From positions 1-23,210 of the forward strand of contig CAZAPV010000010.1 of NCBI GenBank assembly GCA_964487195.1: a stretch of 23,210 nucleotides of DNA. The letters run 5' to 3'. Source of the DNA: CAZAPV01 sp964487195. Lineage in GTDB: Bacteria; Patescibacteriota; Patescibacteriia; SG8-24. This document shows, piece by piece, positions 13,630-20,653 of this stretch. The notes under the pieces were generated by a model that was not told the origin of the DNA, searched no databases, and saw nothing but the letters and a program-made list of their open reading frames with translations. A program made the translations under genes and the position numbers. Numbering within the stretch: the stretch's first letter is position 1; each line of letters opens with the position of its first letter.

Positions 13630-14988
13630 ATGAAAAACGGTCACAGAAAATTCTGGAAGCTCGGACGCGAAGAGTTCAACACGCAATTCTTCGACGTGAG
13701 CAAAAAAGGCGAATTGGTCGTCAAAGAAGGCAACTACCAATACAACATCCACGAGCTGGTGAAAAAATACGGCGCCCCGCTCTCGATCGTCTTCCCGCAC
13801 ATCATCGAACACCGCCTGCGCAAGATGATCGATTTTTTTATCGCGTACATCAAACTGAACGAGTACCGCGGCCGGTTCTTCTACCACTATCCGATGAAAG
13901 TGAATCAGAGCAAGGAGTACGTGCTTCCGCTCATCTCCGAAGGCGCGAACCTCGAGACGTCGTCGGCGAACGAACTGTGGATCGTGAAGAAGCTGTGGGA
14001 GCAGGAAAAATTCGCCTCGCGCATCCGGGTGCTGTGCAACGGACCGAAAACCGAACGGTATCTCACCCTGATCGACGAGCTCGACCGCAAAGGGCTGATG
14101 ATCACGCCGATTATCGAGGACGAAGGCGAGCTCGAGTTCTTCAAACGGTACAAAGGCGAGATCGGCGTGCGCGTCGACATGAACGTGAAAGTGAAATCGC
14201 ACTGGGACAAGAAGTTCAACCACTTCGGGCTGCGCGAGGACGAACTTTTGAAACTCGGAAAAATCCGGAATCTCGGCGTGCTGTCGTACCACATCTCGAG
14301 CCAGGTCGAACAGGTGGAGGGGCTCACCGCGCCGATCCGCCGCGCGCTCACGCTCTACGCCAAGATGCGCGAAAAAAATCCGCAGCTCGACACGATCAAC
14401 ATCGGCGGCGGGATGGGCGTGCCGTATGAAAAACGCCGCTTCTACACGAACAAGGCGGCGATCCATCACATCGTGAAGACGTTCAAACAGACGTGCGCCC
14501 GCCTCGGCGTGCGCGAGCCGAACATCATATGCGAGTGGGGACGCTACGTCGCCGCGCCGGCGCAGATCACCATCTTCAAAGTGCTGTCCGAAAAACCGGT
14601 GCAGGACGGCAAGGGCCGCAAATGGTACACGGTCGACGGCAGCTTCATGAACGATCTCGTCGACACCTGGGCGATCCACCAGAAATGGCACATCGTGCCG
14701 GTGAACACGATGGACACGCGCCGGCTCCAAAAAACGTGGCTCGCCGGCTCGAGCTGCGACAGCGACGACAAGTACACCGCCGGCGGCGGACACGTCCTGC
14801 TGCCGAAACTCGAGGACGGCCGCGACCAATATCTCGCGGTGCTCGACACCGGCGCGTATCAGGACGCGCTCTCGAGCCATCACTGCCTGCTGTCGCGCCC
14901 GGCGAAACTGATCGCGCAAAACGGCTCGGTCGTCTTGGCTCGCAAACGCGAGACTGCCGAGGAAGTCGGCAAACAGTTCGGATGGTAA
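13630..14988 (+). CDS. short SpeA-type PLP decarboxylase, arginine decarboxylase-like (fold type III)
   Basis: 452 aa. Fold type III motifs: HYPMKVNQ with the PLP Lys K90, NLETSSANEL (108-117), HISSQ (221-225), the phosphate loop GGGMGVPY (259-266), CEWGRY (301-306) and the active-site Cys-Asp pair CDSDD (376-380), as in biosynthetic arginine decarboxylase SpeA. It would decarboxylate arginine to agmatine, the first step of putrescine/polyamine synthesis, in the cytoplasm. SpeA proteins are commonly over 600 aa; this one lacks the long inserted helical and C-terminal regions yet keeps all visible PLP residues, so it looks like a natural short form and not a fragment. No agmatinase or agmatine deiminase gene is nearby. 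A diaminopimelate or other amino acid substrate is the alternative. Confidence 0.8.
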   Translation: MKNGHRKFWKLGREEFNTQFFDVSKKGELVVKEGNYQYNIHELVKKYGAPLSIVFPHIIEHRLRKMIDFFIAYIKLNEYRGRFFYHYPMKVNQSKEYVLPLISEGANLETSSANELWIVKKLWEQEKFASRIRVLCNGPKTERYLTLIDELDRKGLMITPIIEDEGELEFFKRYKGEIGVRVDMNVKVKSHWDKKFNHFGLREDELLKLGKIRNLGVLSYHISSQVEQVEGLTAPIRRALTLYAKMREKNPQLDTINIGGGMGVPYEKRRFYTNKAAIHHIVKTFKQTCARLGVREPNIICEWGRYVAAPAQITIFKVLSEKPVQDGKGRKWYTVDGSFMNDLVDTWAIHQKWHIVPVNTMDTRRLQKTWLAGSSCDSDDKYTAGGGHVLLPKLEDGRDQYLAVLDTGAYQDALSSHHCLLSRPAKLIAQNGSVVLARKRETAEEVGKQFGW

Positions 14989-14989
14989 G

Positions 14990-15015
14990 AAAAAACGAGG
15001 GTAACGCACCCTCGT
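14990..15015 (-). terminator. intrinsic terminator of metalloprotease gene 1
   Basis: ACGAGGGT (14995-15002) pairs with ACCCTCGT (15008-15015). The minus-strand T run is TTTTTT (14995-14990). On the plus strand the U run is missing, so it would end the decarboxylase transcript poorly. Confidence 0.8.
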
Positions 15016-15020
15016 AAAAC

Positions 15021-15614
15021 TCACTTCATTCCTCCCTTTCCGATCACCGACGGCTTCAAGTCGCGCATGTCGAATGCGAGACTGTCGAGAGGGGTGATGA
15101 AATCGACGTCCGGATCATACTCCGGATTCATGAGCGCGACGCCGCACAGCAGCTGTCCATTCGGGCTGATCCGTACCGGAACTTCACACTCCGCGGGCAC
15201 ATGGGTCCAGATACCGAGCTCATGACCGGTTTCGTGTCCCATGACCCCGCGAACCTGGAACCGGTCGATCCGCCCGCCATCGTAGAAGCAAGGACCCCGG
15301 AAAATGATCGTTCCGCCGGAGAACGCGAGCGCCAGTATGTCCTCGGGATTGTTCAGGGCGCACGGCGTCATATCGACGTAGACTGCGATGTCCGCGTCGG
15401 TCTTGTCCTCGGCAAACACGCATTGAATGCCCTTCGGCCGCCACACCATGCAGCCGTCGATGAAGTCCGTCGGGTTAAAAATGGGGTCGGCCTCGACCCA
15501 CACTTTGACGACGTGATCGACTTTGGCATCCGGATTCACGTACTGCGGGACTGATTCCCCGCACGAAACCGCGCAGACCGCGGCGATGGCGGCCATTATG
15601 ATCCTCCCTGACAT
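15021..15614 (-). CDS. metzincin-like zinc metalloprotease lipoprotein 1
   Basis: 197 aa from ATG 15614, behind AAAGGAG; six codons further upstream are excluded by this SD. The signal peptide ends AVSC (C18), a weak lipobox. The zinc motif is HETGHELGIWTH (127-138), and the Met-turn candidate is VALMNP (M162). Six Cys (55, 65, 85, 109, 143, 157) are at positions shared with the two paralogues and probably form disulfides. Shared blocks: YVNPDAKVDHVVKVW, CMVW, DADIAVYVD and DSLAFDMRD. The third zinc His is one residue later than in the metzincin consensus HExxHxxGxxH. It probably acts as a surface endopeptidase of unknown target. Own promoter and terminator. Confidence 0.8.
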   Translation of the reverse strand: MSGRIIMAAIAAVCAVSCGESVPQYVNPDAKVDHVVKVWVEADPIFNPTDFIDGCMVWRPKGIQCVFAEDKTDADIAVYVDMTPCALNNPEDILALAFSGGTIIFRGPCFYDGGRIDRFQVRGVMGHETGHELGIWTHVPAECEVPVRISPNGQLLCGVALMNPEYDPDVDFITPLDSLAFDMRDLKPSVIGKGGMK

Positions 15615-15645
15615 CGTTTTCTCCTTTGGCAAAGAGCGTATGCGC

Positions 15646-15673
15646 AGTGTACCGACCGCCGCAGGAAAGTCAA
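15646..15673 (-). promoter_or_regulatory. promoter of metalloprotease gene 1
   Basis: Minus strand: -35 TTGACT (15673-15668), 16-base spacer, -10 TACACT (15651-15646), directly after the terminator of the HD-domain gene. Confidence 0.68.
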
Positions 15674-15676
15674 CAT

Positions 15677-15702
15677 AAAAACGAGGGGTAAGCCCTCGTT
15701 TT
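15677..15702 (-). terminator. intrinsic terminator of the metalloprotease 2/HD operon
   Basis: ACGAGGG (15681-15687) pairs with CCCTCGT (15693-15699), extended by A4/T4 on both sides, giving a T run on the minus strand. Confidence 0.85.
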
Positions 15703-15708
15703 CGGTTT

Positions 15709-16287
15709 CTACGAACGTTCGCGGTTCGCGCCTTCCCACGGATCGTTTTCCGCCGCGGGATGGTCGAACCAGATGCGCGCGCTCGTGACGTCGCACAGAT
15801 GGCAGAACGCCGCGAGCGGTCCCATCATCCGCCGTTTGTTGGAGTATTCTTTGTACTCCCCCTCGACGTAGGTGAGCGCGTTCAGCTGATCGGGCGTGAG
15901 CGCGATGCCGTACTCGTCGAGCTTGCGGATCCGGAACTCGTGCTGCGCGCTCTTGTCGCGGAGCGCCTCGATCTCTTGAAGACCGCCGTCCGCCGCGAGC
16001 TCGTACTTCCACGGCTTTTCGATGTCGTGGATGAACAGCACCAAGAGCGCATCCGAACGGGTGAACGGCAGCGGACGCAAGCCGTTGAACGCATACAGGA
16101 GGTACGCGACGTTCATCGCTTCGGTGACGTGATCGACGTATCCGCCCGGCCACGCCTGATGGTTGTGGCTCGACCCCTGCACTGTCTCGAAGAGAGTGCG
16201 ATTGTCGTCGAGAATGCGGCGGCACTTCGCGCGGTTCGGTTCATCGATCATATCGATCAACTGTTCGAGCGAACGATATCTGACCAT
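15709..16287 (-). CDS. HD-domain phosphohydrolase-like protein
   Basis: 192 aa from ATG 16287, with GGAGG directly after the stop codon of the preceding gene. The HD-superfamily metal site is seen as H53 (GGYVDHVTEA), the H87-D88 pair (LFIHDIEKPWKY) and D166 (FCHLCD). The stretch SSHNHQAWPGG (39-49) just before is typical of one HD subfamily. No nucleic acid or synthetase domain is attached, and no membrane segment is seen, so a cytoplasmic phosphohydrolase on a nucleotide or similar small phosphoester is likely. It is separated by 10 bases from the metalloprotease 2 stop codon with no terminator, so the two form an operon. Why a cytoplasmic HD enzyme is paired with an exported protease is not obvious. 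Confidence 0.78.
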   Translation of the reverse strand: MVRYRSLEQLIDMIDEPNRAKCRRILDDNRTLFETVQGSSHNHQAWPGGYVDHVTEAMNVAYLLYAFNGLRPLPFTRSDALLVLFIHDIEKPWKYELAADGGLQEIEALRDKSAQHEFRIRKLDEYGIALTPDQLNALTYVEGEYKEYSNKRRMMGPLAAFCHLCDVTSARIWFDHPAAENDPWEGANRERS

Positions 16288-16297
16288 GGCGTCCTCC

Positions 16298-16942
16298 TCA
16301 CTTCCGCTTCGTCCGATAGACGCAGATCGGGCGATCCGGTTCTTGCGGTCCGTTCGACGCGTGGATGATCACCGACTCCAGCTGATCGCGCATGTCGAAC
16401 GCGAGACTGTCCGGCACGGTGATGAAATCCACGACCGGATCGTACTGCGGATTCATGATCGCGACCCCGCACACCTTCTGGCCGCTCGGGTGCACGAGGA
16501 CGTCTTTTCCGTTGCAATCCAACGGCACGTGCGAGATGCCGATCTCGTGTCCGACTTCATGACCCATCACCGCGCGAAATTTGTTCCGATCGATCTTGCG
16601 GTCGTCGCCGAAGAAGCACTCGCCCTGAAAAACGATTTTCCCGCTCGGGTATGCGGACGCGAGCGTGAACAGATTGTCCGGTCCGAGCGTGCACGGGGAC
16701 TGATCGACGTGCACCTCGATATCGGCGTCGTCGTAGTCGCCGTCAAGGACGCAGACGACCCCTTTCTCCCGCCACACCATGCAGCCGGCGATCGCGTCAT
16801 CCGCATTGAGCAGCGGCGTATTCTCGAGCCACACCTTCAGCGTGTGCTCGACTTTGGGGTCCGGATTGACGTATCGGGCAACGCCGGGAGCGCATGCGGT
16901 CGCGAAAATCGCGATCACGATACACAGCATGGATCGAATCAT
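16298..16942 (-). CDS. metzincin-like zinc metalloprotease lipoprotein 2
   Basis: 214 aa from ATG 16942, with AAGGAGG upstream. The signal peptide ends FATAC (C17). The zinc motif HEVGHEIGISH (128-138) is the exact metzincin consensus HExxHxxGxxH, and AIMNP (M163) is the likely Met-turn. Cys 54, 64, 84, 109, 143 and 158 match those of the paralogues at 15021 and 17037. Other shared blocks: ARYVNPDPKVEHTLKVW (22-38), GCMVWREKG and DSLAFDMRD. A longer C-terminal extension (HASNGPQEPDRPICVYRTKRK) adds one Cys. It probably acts outside the membrane as an endopeptidase. First gene of an operon with the HD-domain gene. Confidence 0.83.
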   Translation of the reverse strand: MIRSMLCIVIAIFATACAPGVARYVNPDPKVEHTLKVWLENTPLLNADDAIAGCMVWREKGVVCVLDGDYDDADIEVHVDQSPCTLGPDNLFTLASAYPSGKIVFQGECFFGDDRKIDRNKFRAVMGHEVGHEIGISHVPLDCNGKDVLVHPSGQKVCGVAIMNPQYDPVVDFITVPDSLAFDMRDQLESVIIHASNGPQEPDRPICVYRTKRK

Positions 16943-16975
16943 CGCATCCTCCTTGGTTGAAAAAGAGCCGTCCTC

Positions 16976-17003
16976 ACTATACCGAATTGGGTCGCCGCGT
17001 CAA
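16976..17003 (-). promoter_or_regulatory. promoter of the metalloprotease 2/HD operon
   Basis: Minus strand: -35 TTGACG (17003-16998), 16-base spacer, -10 TATAGT (16981-16976). The -35 starts four bases after the T run of the upstream terminator. Confidence 0.75.
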
Positions 17004-17006
17004 TAT

Positions 17007-17033
17007 AAAAACCCCGGCGAGACCGCCGGGGTT
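17007..17033 (-). terminator. intrinsic terminator of metalloprotease gene 3
   Basis: AACCCCGGCG (17010-17019) pairs with CGCCGGGGTT (17024-17033), a 10-bp GC-rich stem, with a T run on the minus strand. Confidence 0.9.
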
Positions 17034-17036
17034 GCG

Positions 17037-17753
17037 TCATTTGTCCGTGTACTGGCAGCGCGCCGCGCCAAGCGCTGCGAGCTCGGCGAGCGTGTGGATC
17101 GGCGTTCGATTCTTCGGATTGAGCACCGAATCGCCGATGCTCCGCAGATCGAAGGCGAGACCGTCCTTCTTGGTGGGGTCGTCCACCTCCGGATTGTAAT
17201 TGGGATTCATCAGCGCCGGTCCGCACACCGCTTCGCCGCTCGGATGCACCACAGCGGCACCGTCGCAGTCCTTCGGCACGTGATTCCAGATACCGAGCTC
17301 GTGGCCGGTTTCGTGCGCCATCACCGTTCGGAACTGGTGGATGTCGAGCGCCCCGTCCTGCGCATGACCGAGGCATCGGACGGCGAACACGATGTACCCC
17401 TTGTCGTACGACGTGGCGAAAATGAGTCGGCCAGTCTTCGGATCCCTGATGCACGGATTCGTATCGGCGACGACGCGGATGTCCGCGGTTTCCCAGTCGT
17501 AATTCCGCTCGCAGGCGACGCCCTCCATCCACCATTCGTTGCAGCCGTCGATGGCGTCCGGCGCCGGCAGATCCGGCGTCTCCTGGATCCAAACGTCGAG
17601 CATGTGCGCCGGGGACGGCACGCCGGGAACCGCCGGGGGTTCGGCGGAGCCGTGGTCGGACTGTCCACCGCTCCCATCCGTTGGCGCGGCGCTGCAGCCG
17701 GCAACGAGCGGCGTACACAGCAAGATGGTCGCAAAAACGTTCGTTTTTCCCAT
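17037..17753 (-). CDS. metzincin-like zinc metalloprotease lipoprotein 3
   Basis: 238 aa from ATG 17753. An open frame continues 58 codons upstream, but AAGGAGG and the signal peptide fix this start. Clear lipobox LVAGC (C20), then a Ser/Gly/Pro-rich linker (21-48) that lifts the domain off the membrane. Zinc motif HETGHELGIWNH (147-158), again with one extra residue before the third His as in paralogue 1; Met-turn ALMNP (M182). Cys 71, 81, 101, 127, 163 and 177 match the six-Cys pattern of the family. The C-terminus is about 20 residues longer (HTLAELAALGAARCQYTDK). It probably acts as a surface-bound endopeptidase. Own promoter and terminator. Confidence 0.82.
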   Translation of the reverse strand: MGKTNVFATILLCTPLVAGCSAAPTDGSGGQSDHGSAEPPAVPGVPSPAHMLDVWIQETPDLPAPDAIDGCNEWWMEGVACERNYDWETADIRVVADTNPCIRDPKTGRLIFATSYDKGYIVFAVRCLGHAQDGALDIHQFRTVMAHETGHELGIWNHVPKDCDGAAVVHPSGEAVCGPALMNPNYNPEVDDPTKKDGLAFDLRSIGDSVLNPKNRTPIHTLAELAALGAARCQYTDK

Positions 17754-17781
17754 CGGTTCCTCCTTGGAATGAACCGCGGCT

Positions 17782-17809
17782 ACCGTACCAAAACGGCGGA
17801 AAAAGTCAA
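17782..17809 (-). promoter_or_regulatory. promoter of metalloprotease gene 3
   Basis: Minus strand: -35 TTGACT (17809-17804), 16-base spacer, -10 TACGGT (17787-17782). It lies three bases beyond the stop codon of the upstream cfa gene; no terminator separates them. Confidence 0.75.
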
Positions 17810-17812
17810 CGG

Positions 17813-18931
17813 TTACCGCACCGAGACGTACCCGCCGGGCACGCCGCGCGGGGAAAGGACGATCTGCCAGAGCTGGGTGTATCGGCTGCGGAACACGCCG
17901 GCGCACATCAGCAGATAGTAGCGCCACATCCGATGGAACCGTTCCCCGTATGTCGCCACGAGCGACGGCCAGTGCCGTTCGAAGTTGTCATGCCACGCCA
18001 TCAGCGTCTTGTCGTAGTCCATGCCGAAATTGTGCACGTCTTCGATGACGAACAACCCCTCGGTCGCGCGACTGATCTGCGCGAGCGACGGCAGCACGGA
18101 GTTCGGGAAGATGTACTTCTCCATCCACGGATCGTACGACCCGGTCGAAACGATATTGCCGATCGTGTGCAGAAGAAACAGCCCGTCGTCTTTCAGGCAT
18201 CGGCGGGCGATGCGCATGTAGGTGCGGTGATTTTTCGCGCCGACGTGTTCGAACATGCCGAGCGAAACGACGCGGTCGAAGGTGCCGACGGTTTCGCGGT
18301 AATCCTGCACGATGAGCTCGATCGGAAACCCCTTGCACCGTTCGCGGGCGAGCGCGGCCTGTTCGCGCGACACGGTGATCCCGGTCGCGCGTGCGCCGTA
18401 CTTCTCGGCGGCGAACTGCATGAAGCTTCCCCATCCGCAGCCGATGTCGAGCACGGTCTGGCCGGATTTGAGACCGAGCTTGCGGCAGACCAGATCGAGC
18501 TTTGCCTCCTGCGCCTCATCGAGCGTCGCGGCGTTCTTCCAGTAGCCGCACGTGTAGGTCATGCGCCGGTCGAGCATCGCTTCGTACAGATCGTTGCCGA
18601 GGTCATAGTGCGCCTCCCCGATCTGGAACGCGCGGGCGCGGCTCTGTTTGTTCATGAGCGCGGCGAGCGCCGTCGTGACGATCGTCGGCGGCGCGAACCG
18701 CACGCTCTTCTGCACGTCGGCGCGGAGCAGCCGGTCGAAAAACTGGTCGAGCCGGTCGCAGTCCCACCAGCCGTCCATGTACGCCTCGCCCAATCCGAGC
18801 TCGCCCCCGAGCAGCACGCGGCGGAAAAGCCGCTCGTCATGCACCCGGATGTCCCACGGACGGTCACCGCCGATGCGGATGTCGGCCGCGAGCAGCAGCC
18901 GTTCAAAAAATGCGCGCGTCGTTGCACTCAT
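17813..18931 (-). CDS. cfa: cyclopropane-fatty-acyl-phospholipid synthase
   Basis: 372 aa from ATG 18931, close to the 382 aa of E. coli Cfa. It uses S-adenosylmethionine to add a methylene bridge to unsaturated acyl chains of membrane phospholipids, at the inner face of the membrane. Motifs: LGEAYMDGWWDC (47-58), FQIGEAHYDLGNDLYEAML (102-120), TYTCGYW (125-131, C128), SAM motif LDIGCGWGSF (161-170), GMFEHVG (225-231, E228), HTIG (H255) and YYLLMCAGVFRSR (338-350). All expected active-site blocks are present. The -10 box ends ten bases before the ATG and there is no SD, so the mRNA is probably leaderless or nearly so. No terminator follows; the promoter of the next gene does. Confidence 0.93.
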   Translation of the reverse strand: MSATTRAFFERLLLAADIRIGGDRPWDIRVHDERLFRRVLLGGELGLGEAYMDGWWDCDRLDQFFDRLLRADVQKSVRFAPPTIVTTALAALMNKQSRARAFQIGEAHYDLGNDLYEAMLDRRMTYTCGYWKNAATLDEAQEAKLDLVCRKLGLKSGQTVLDIGCGWGSFMQFAAEKYGARATGITVSREQAALARERCKGFPIELIVQDYRETVGTFDRVVSLGMFEHVGAKNHRTYMRIARRCLKDDGLFLLHTIGNIVSTGSYDPWMEKYIFPNSVLPSLAQISRATEGLFVIEDVHNFGMDYDKTLMAWHDNFERHWPSLVATYGERFHRMWRYYLLMCAGVFRSRYTQLWQIVLSPRGVPGGYVSVR

Positions 18932-18941
18932 ACATAGTCGC

Positions 18942-18969
18942 AGTATACGAAAATACGGAAAATCGTCAA
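18942..18969 (-). promoter_or_regulatory. promoter of cfa, probably leaderless
   Basis: Minus strand: -35 TTGACG (18969-18964), 16-base spacer, -10 TATACT (18947-18942). Ten bases separate the -10 from ATG 18931. Confidence 0.75.
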
Positions 18970-18972
18970 TCA

Positions 18973-19014
18973 CAAAAAAACAGAAAGGGGCCGCGGCGAG
19001 ATTGCCGCGACCCC
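18973..19014 (-). terminator. intrinsic terminator of the small exported protein gene
   Basis: Minus strand: an 11-bp stem between 19014-19004 and 18997-18987, with one G-T pair and a 6-base loop, followed by TTTCTGTTTTTTT. Confidence 0.85.
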
Positions 19015-19041
19015 GAGGGCGCTTTGTTGCGTTGTCTTTCG

Positions 19042-19308
19042 TCACTTCTTCGGCGAGGCGAGCTTGCCGCGCTCGCACACCTCCTTGATGTCCGCGCGCT
19101 TCAGGCCCGCTTTGACTGCGGCGATCGCCGCAGCGCTGTGGCTGTAGAACTTCTGTCCCGGGAGCTGCTTCACCTGCCACTGGCAAGTAAAATTGGTGTT
19201 CGGGTGGAACGTGTTCGGCGGCGCCGGATGCGGCTCCTCGGCCGAGACCGTGCCCGACGAGAGCGATGCGGAGACGATGACGAGGGAAAGAGCGAATGCC
19301 TTGTTCAT
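19042..19308 (-). CDS. small exported protein, 88 aa, unknown function
   Basis: Starts at ATG 19308 behind AAGGAGG; the open frame upstream runs through the promoter and is not coding. A signal peptide (MNKAFALSLVIVSASLSSG) ends at VSA|EE near residue 23, so the mature protein has about 65 residues. The mature part has a Pro/Asn-rich start (PHPAPPNTFHPNTN), then FTCQWQVKQLPGQKFYSHSA and a helix-like AAIAAVKAGLKRADIKEVCERG. The two Cys (42 and 78) could form one disulfide. I do not recognise the family. It has a near-consensus promoter and a strong terminator, so it is a self-contained, probably well-expressed secreted protein. Confidence 0.75.
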   Translation of the reverse strand: MNKAFALSLVIVSASLSSGTVSAEEPHPAPPNTFHPNTNFTCQWQVKQLPGQKFYSHSAAAIAAVKAGLKRADIKEVCERGKLASPKK

Positions 19309-19333
19309 GTGATCCTCCTTGTTGGACAACCCC

Positions 19334-19362
19334 ACCTTACTACAAGGCAAGTAATTTGTCAA
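19334..19362 (-). promoter_or_regulatory. promoter of the small exported protein gene
   Basis: Minus strand: -35 TTGACA (19362-19357), 17-base spacer, -10 TAAGGT (19339-19334). Confidence 0.75.
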
Positions 19363-19392
19363 TGATTGCTGCCAATATTTAAAGCGGAAACG

Positions 19393-20646
19393 CTACAAAA
19401 TAAGCAGCGCCACGATCCCTACGGTCATAAGCACGCAGGTACCGGCGCCAAAAAGGTTCGCGAGCCGGCCGTTCACCCATTTCCCCATGATCGCGCGGTC
19501 GTTGGCGATGCCGAGAATCACTGCGAGGAGCGGCGGGGTGAGCAGGCCGTTGATGATCGCGGTCCAGACGAGCGCTTTGATGATATTGACGCCGGTGAAG
19601 TTGATCAGCAGTCCGAGCAGCGAGGTGATCGTGATGACGCCGTAGAAACCGTGCGCCTCCCGCAGTTTCTTGTAGAGACCCTGCGACCACTGGAACGCCT
19701 CCGCGAACGCGTAGGACGCCGACGCGGAGAGCACCGGCACGGCGAGCAGCCCGGTGCCGATGATGCCGAGCGCGTACAGATACGCGGCGAACGGTCCGGC
19801 GATCGGCTCAAGCGCGCGCGCCGCTTGCGCCGTGCTGCGGATATCGAAAATGCCGCGATCGTGGAACGTCGCGGCGGCCGCGGTGATGATGAAGAACGTG
19901 ATCAATTGCGAAAACGCCATCCCGATCGTGACGTCCGTGCGCATCGCCTTCAGTTCGGGCCGCGTCGCTCCGCGCCGCTCCTCGATCGTCACGCGCCCCT
20001 GCGCGATCTCCTCTTCCACCTCTTCGTTCGCCTGCCAGATGAACAGGTACGGCGAAATCGTCGTGCCGATCACCGCGAACAGCGCGAGCAGGAACGAACG
20101 GCTCACGACGATCGTCGGGATGAATGCGTGAGTGAGCACGGTCTTCCAGTCCGCGGTGACGATGAACGCGGCGCCGATGTACCCGACGAGCGACAGCGCG
20201 AACCATTTCAGGAATTTCACGTAGGTCGCGTAGGTGATGAAAATTTCGAGCGTGAGGATCAGGACGGTGAACAGCACAGCCCACACGACGAACGGGATCC
20301 CCGGCGCGATGAGGTGCGCCGCGTCTCCCATGGCGCCGAGGTCGACGCCGATGTTGATCGTGTTCGCGACGAGGATGAGCGCGAGGAATATCCAGAGGAC
20401 GTATCGCGGATACCGTTTGCGGATCACCGCCGCGATCCCTTCCCCGGTGACCATCCCGATTCGCGCCACCATCTCTTGCACCGCGATCATGAACGGCAGT
20501 CCGATGAACGCGAACCAGAGCTGGCCGAGCCCAAACTGCGCGCCGATCTGCGTATAGGTGGCGATTCCGGACGGATCGTCATCCGACGCGCCGGTGACGA
20601 ATCCCGGTCCGAACGCCCGCAAAAAACGTCTGAACGGATTTTTCAT
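19393..20646 (-). CDS. Nramp-family divalent metal transporter, divergent clade
   Basis: 417 aa, with about eleven hydrophobic segments. It should import divalent metal ions such as Mn or Mg across the inner membrane. The first membrane helix carries GASDDDPSGIATYTQ (19-33), where classical Nramp proteins have the metal-binding DPGN; the usual MPH of the sixth helix is missing, and the equivalent region reads GTTISPYLFIWQANEEVEEE. This marks a side branch of the family, so the metal and proton coupling cannot be inferred from classical members. ATG 20646 follows the yibE/F stop by 13 bases, has no SD, and lies seven bases after an extended -10 TGATACAAT. Last gene of the metal cluster; no terminator seen. 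Confidence 0.85.
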   Translation of the reverse strand: MKNPFRRFLRAFGPGFVTGASDDDPSGIATYTQIGAQFGLGQLWFAFIGLPFMIAVQEMVARIGMVTGEGIAAVIRKRYPRYVLWIFLALILVANTINIGVDLGAMGDAAHLIAPGIPFVVWAVLFTVLILTLEIFITYATYVKFLKWFALSLVGYIGAAFIVTADWKTVLTHAFIPTIVVSRSFLLALFAVIGTTISPYLFIWQANEEVEEEIAQGRVTIEERRGATRPELKAMRTDVTIGMAFSQLITFFIITAAAATFHDRGIFDIRSTAQAARALEPIAGPFAAYLYALGIIGTGLLAVPVLSASASYAFAEAFQWSQGLYKKLREAHGFYGVITITSLLGLLINFTGVNIIKALVWTAIINGLLTPPLLAVILGIANDRAIMGKWVNGRLANLFGAGTCVLMTVGIVALLIL

Positions 20647-20653
20647 AACGATA

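Noticed and set aside
11685..14429. 914-residue plus-strand open frame
   Set aside because: It lies antisense to the second EEP and YtkA-like genes and out of frame with the decarboxylase. Its composition is Arg/His/Asp-rich low-quality sequence typical of shadows in GC-rich DNA.
14990..15015. Hairpin as terminator of the plus-strand decarboxylase
   Set aside because: The U run exists only on the minus strand; on the plus strand the stem is followed by AAAACTC, so termination there would be weak.
15709..16287. Toxin-antitoxin or anti-phage reading of the HD-domain gene
   Set aside because: No paired small gene, sensor or nuclease partner is present; the neighbour is an exported protease.
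17754..17927. 58-codon N-terminal extension of metalloprotease 3
   Set aside because: It covers the promoter and SD of the gene and would bury the lipoprotein signal peptide.
17681..18937. 418-residue plus-strand open frame opposite cfa
   Set aside because: Antisense shadow of a clearly recognised enzyme gene.
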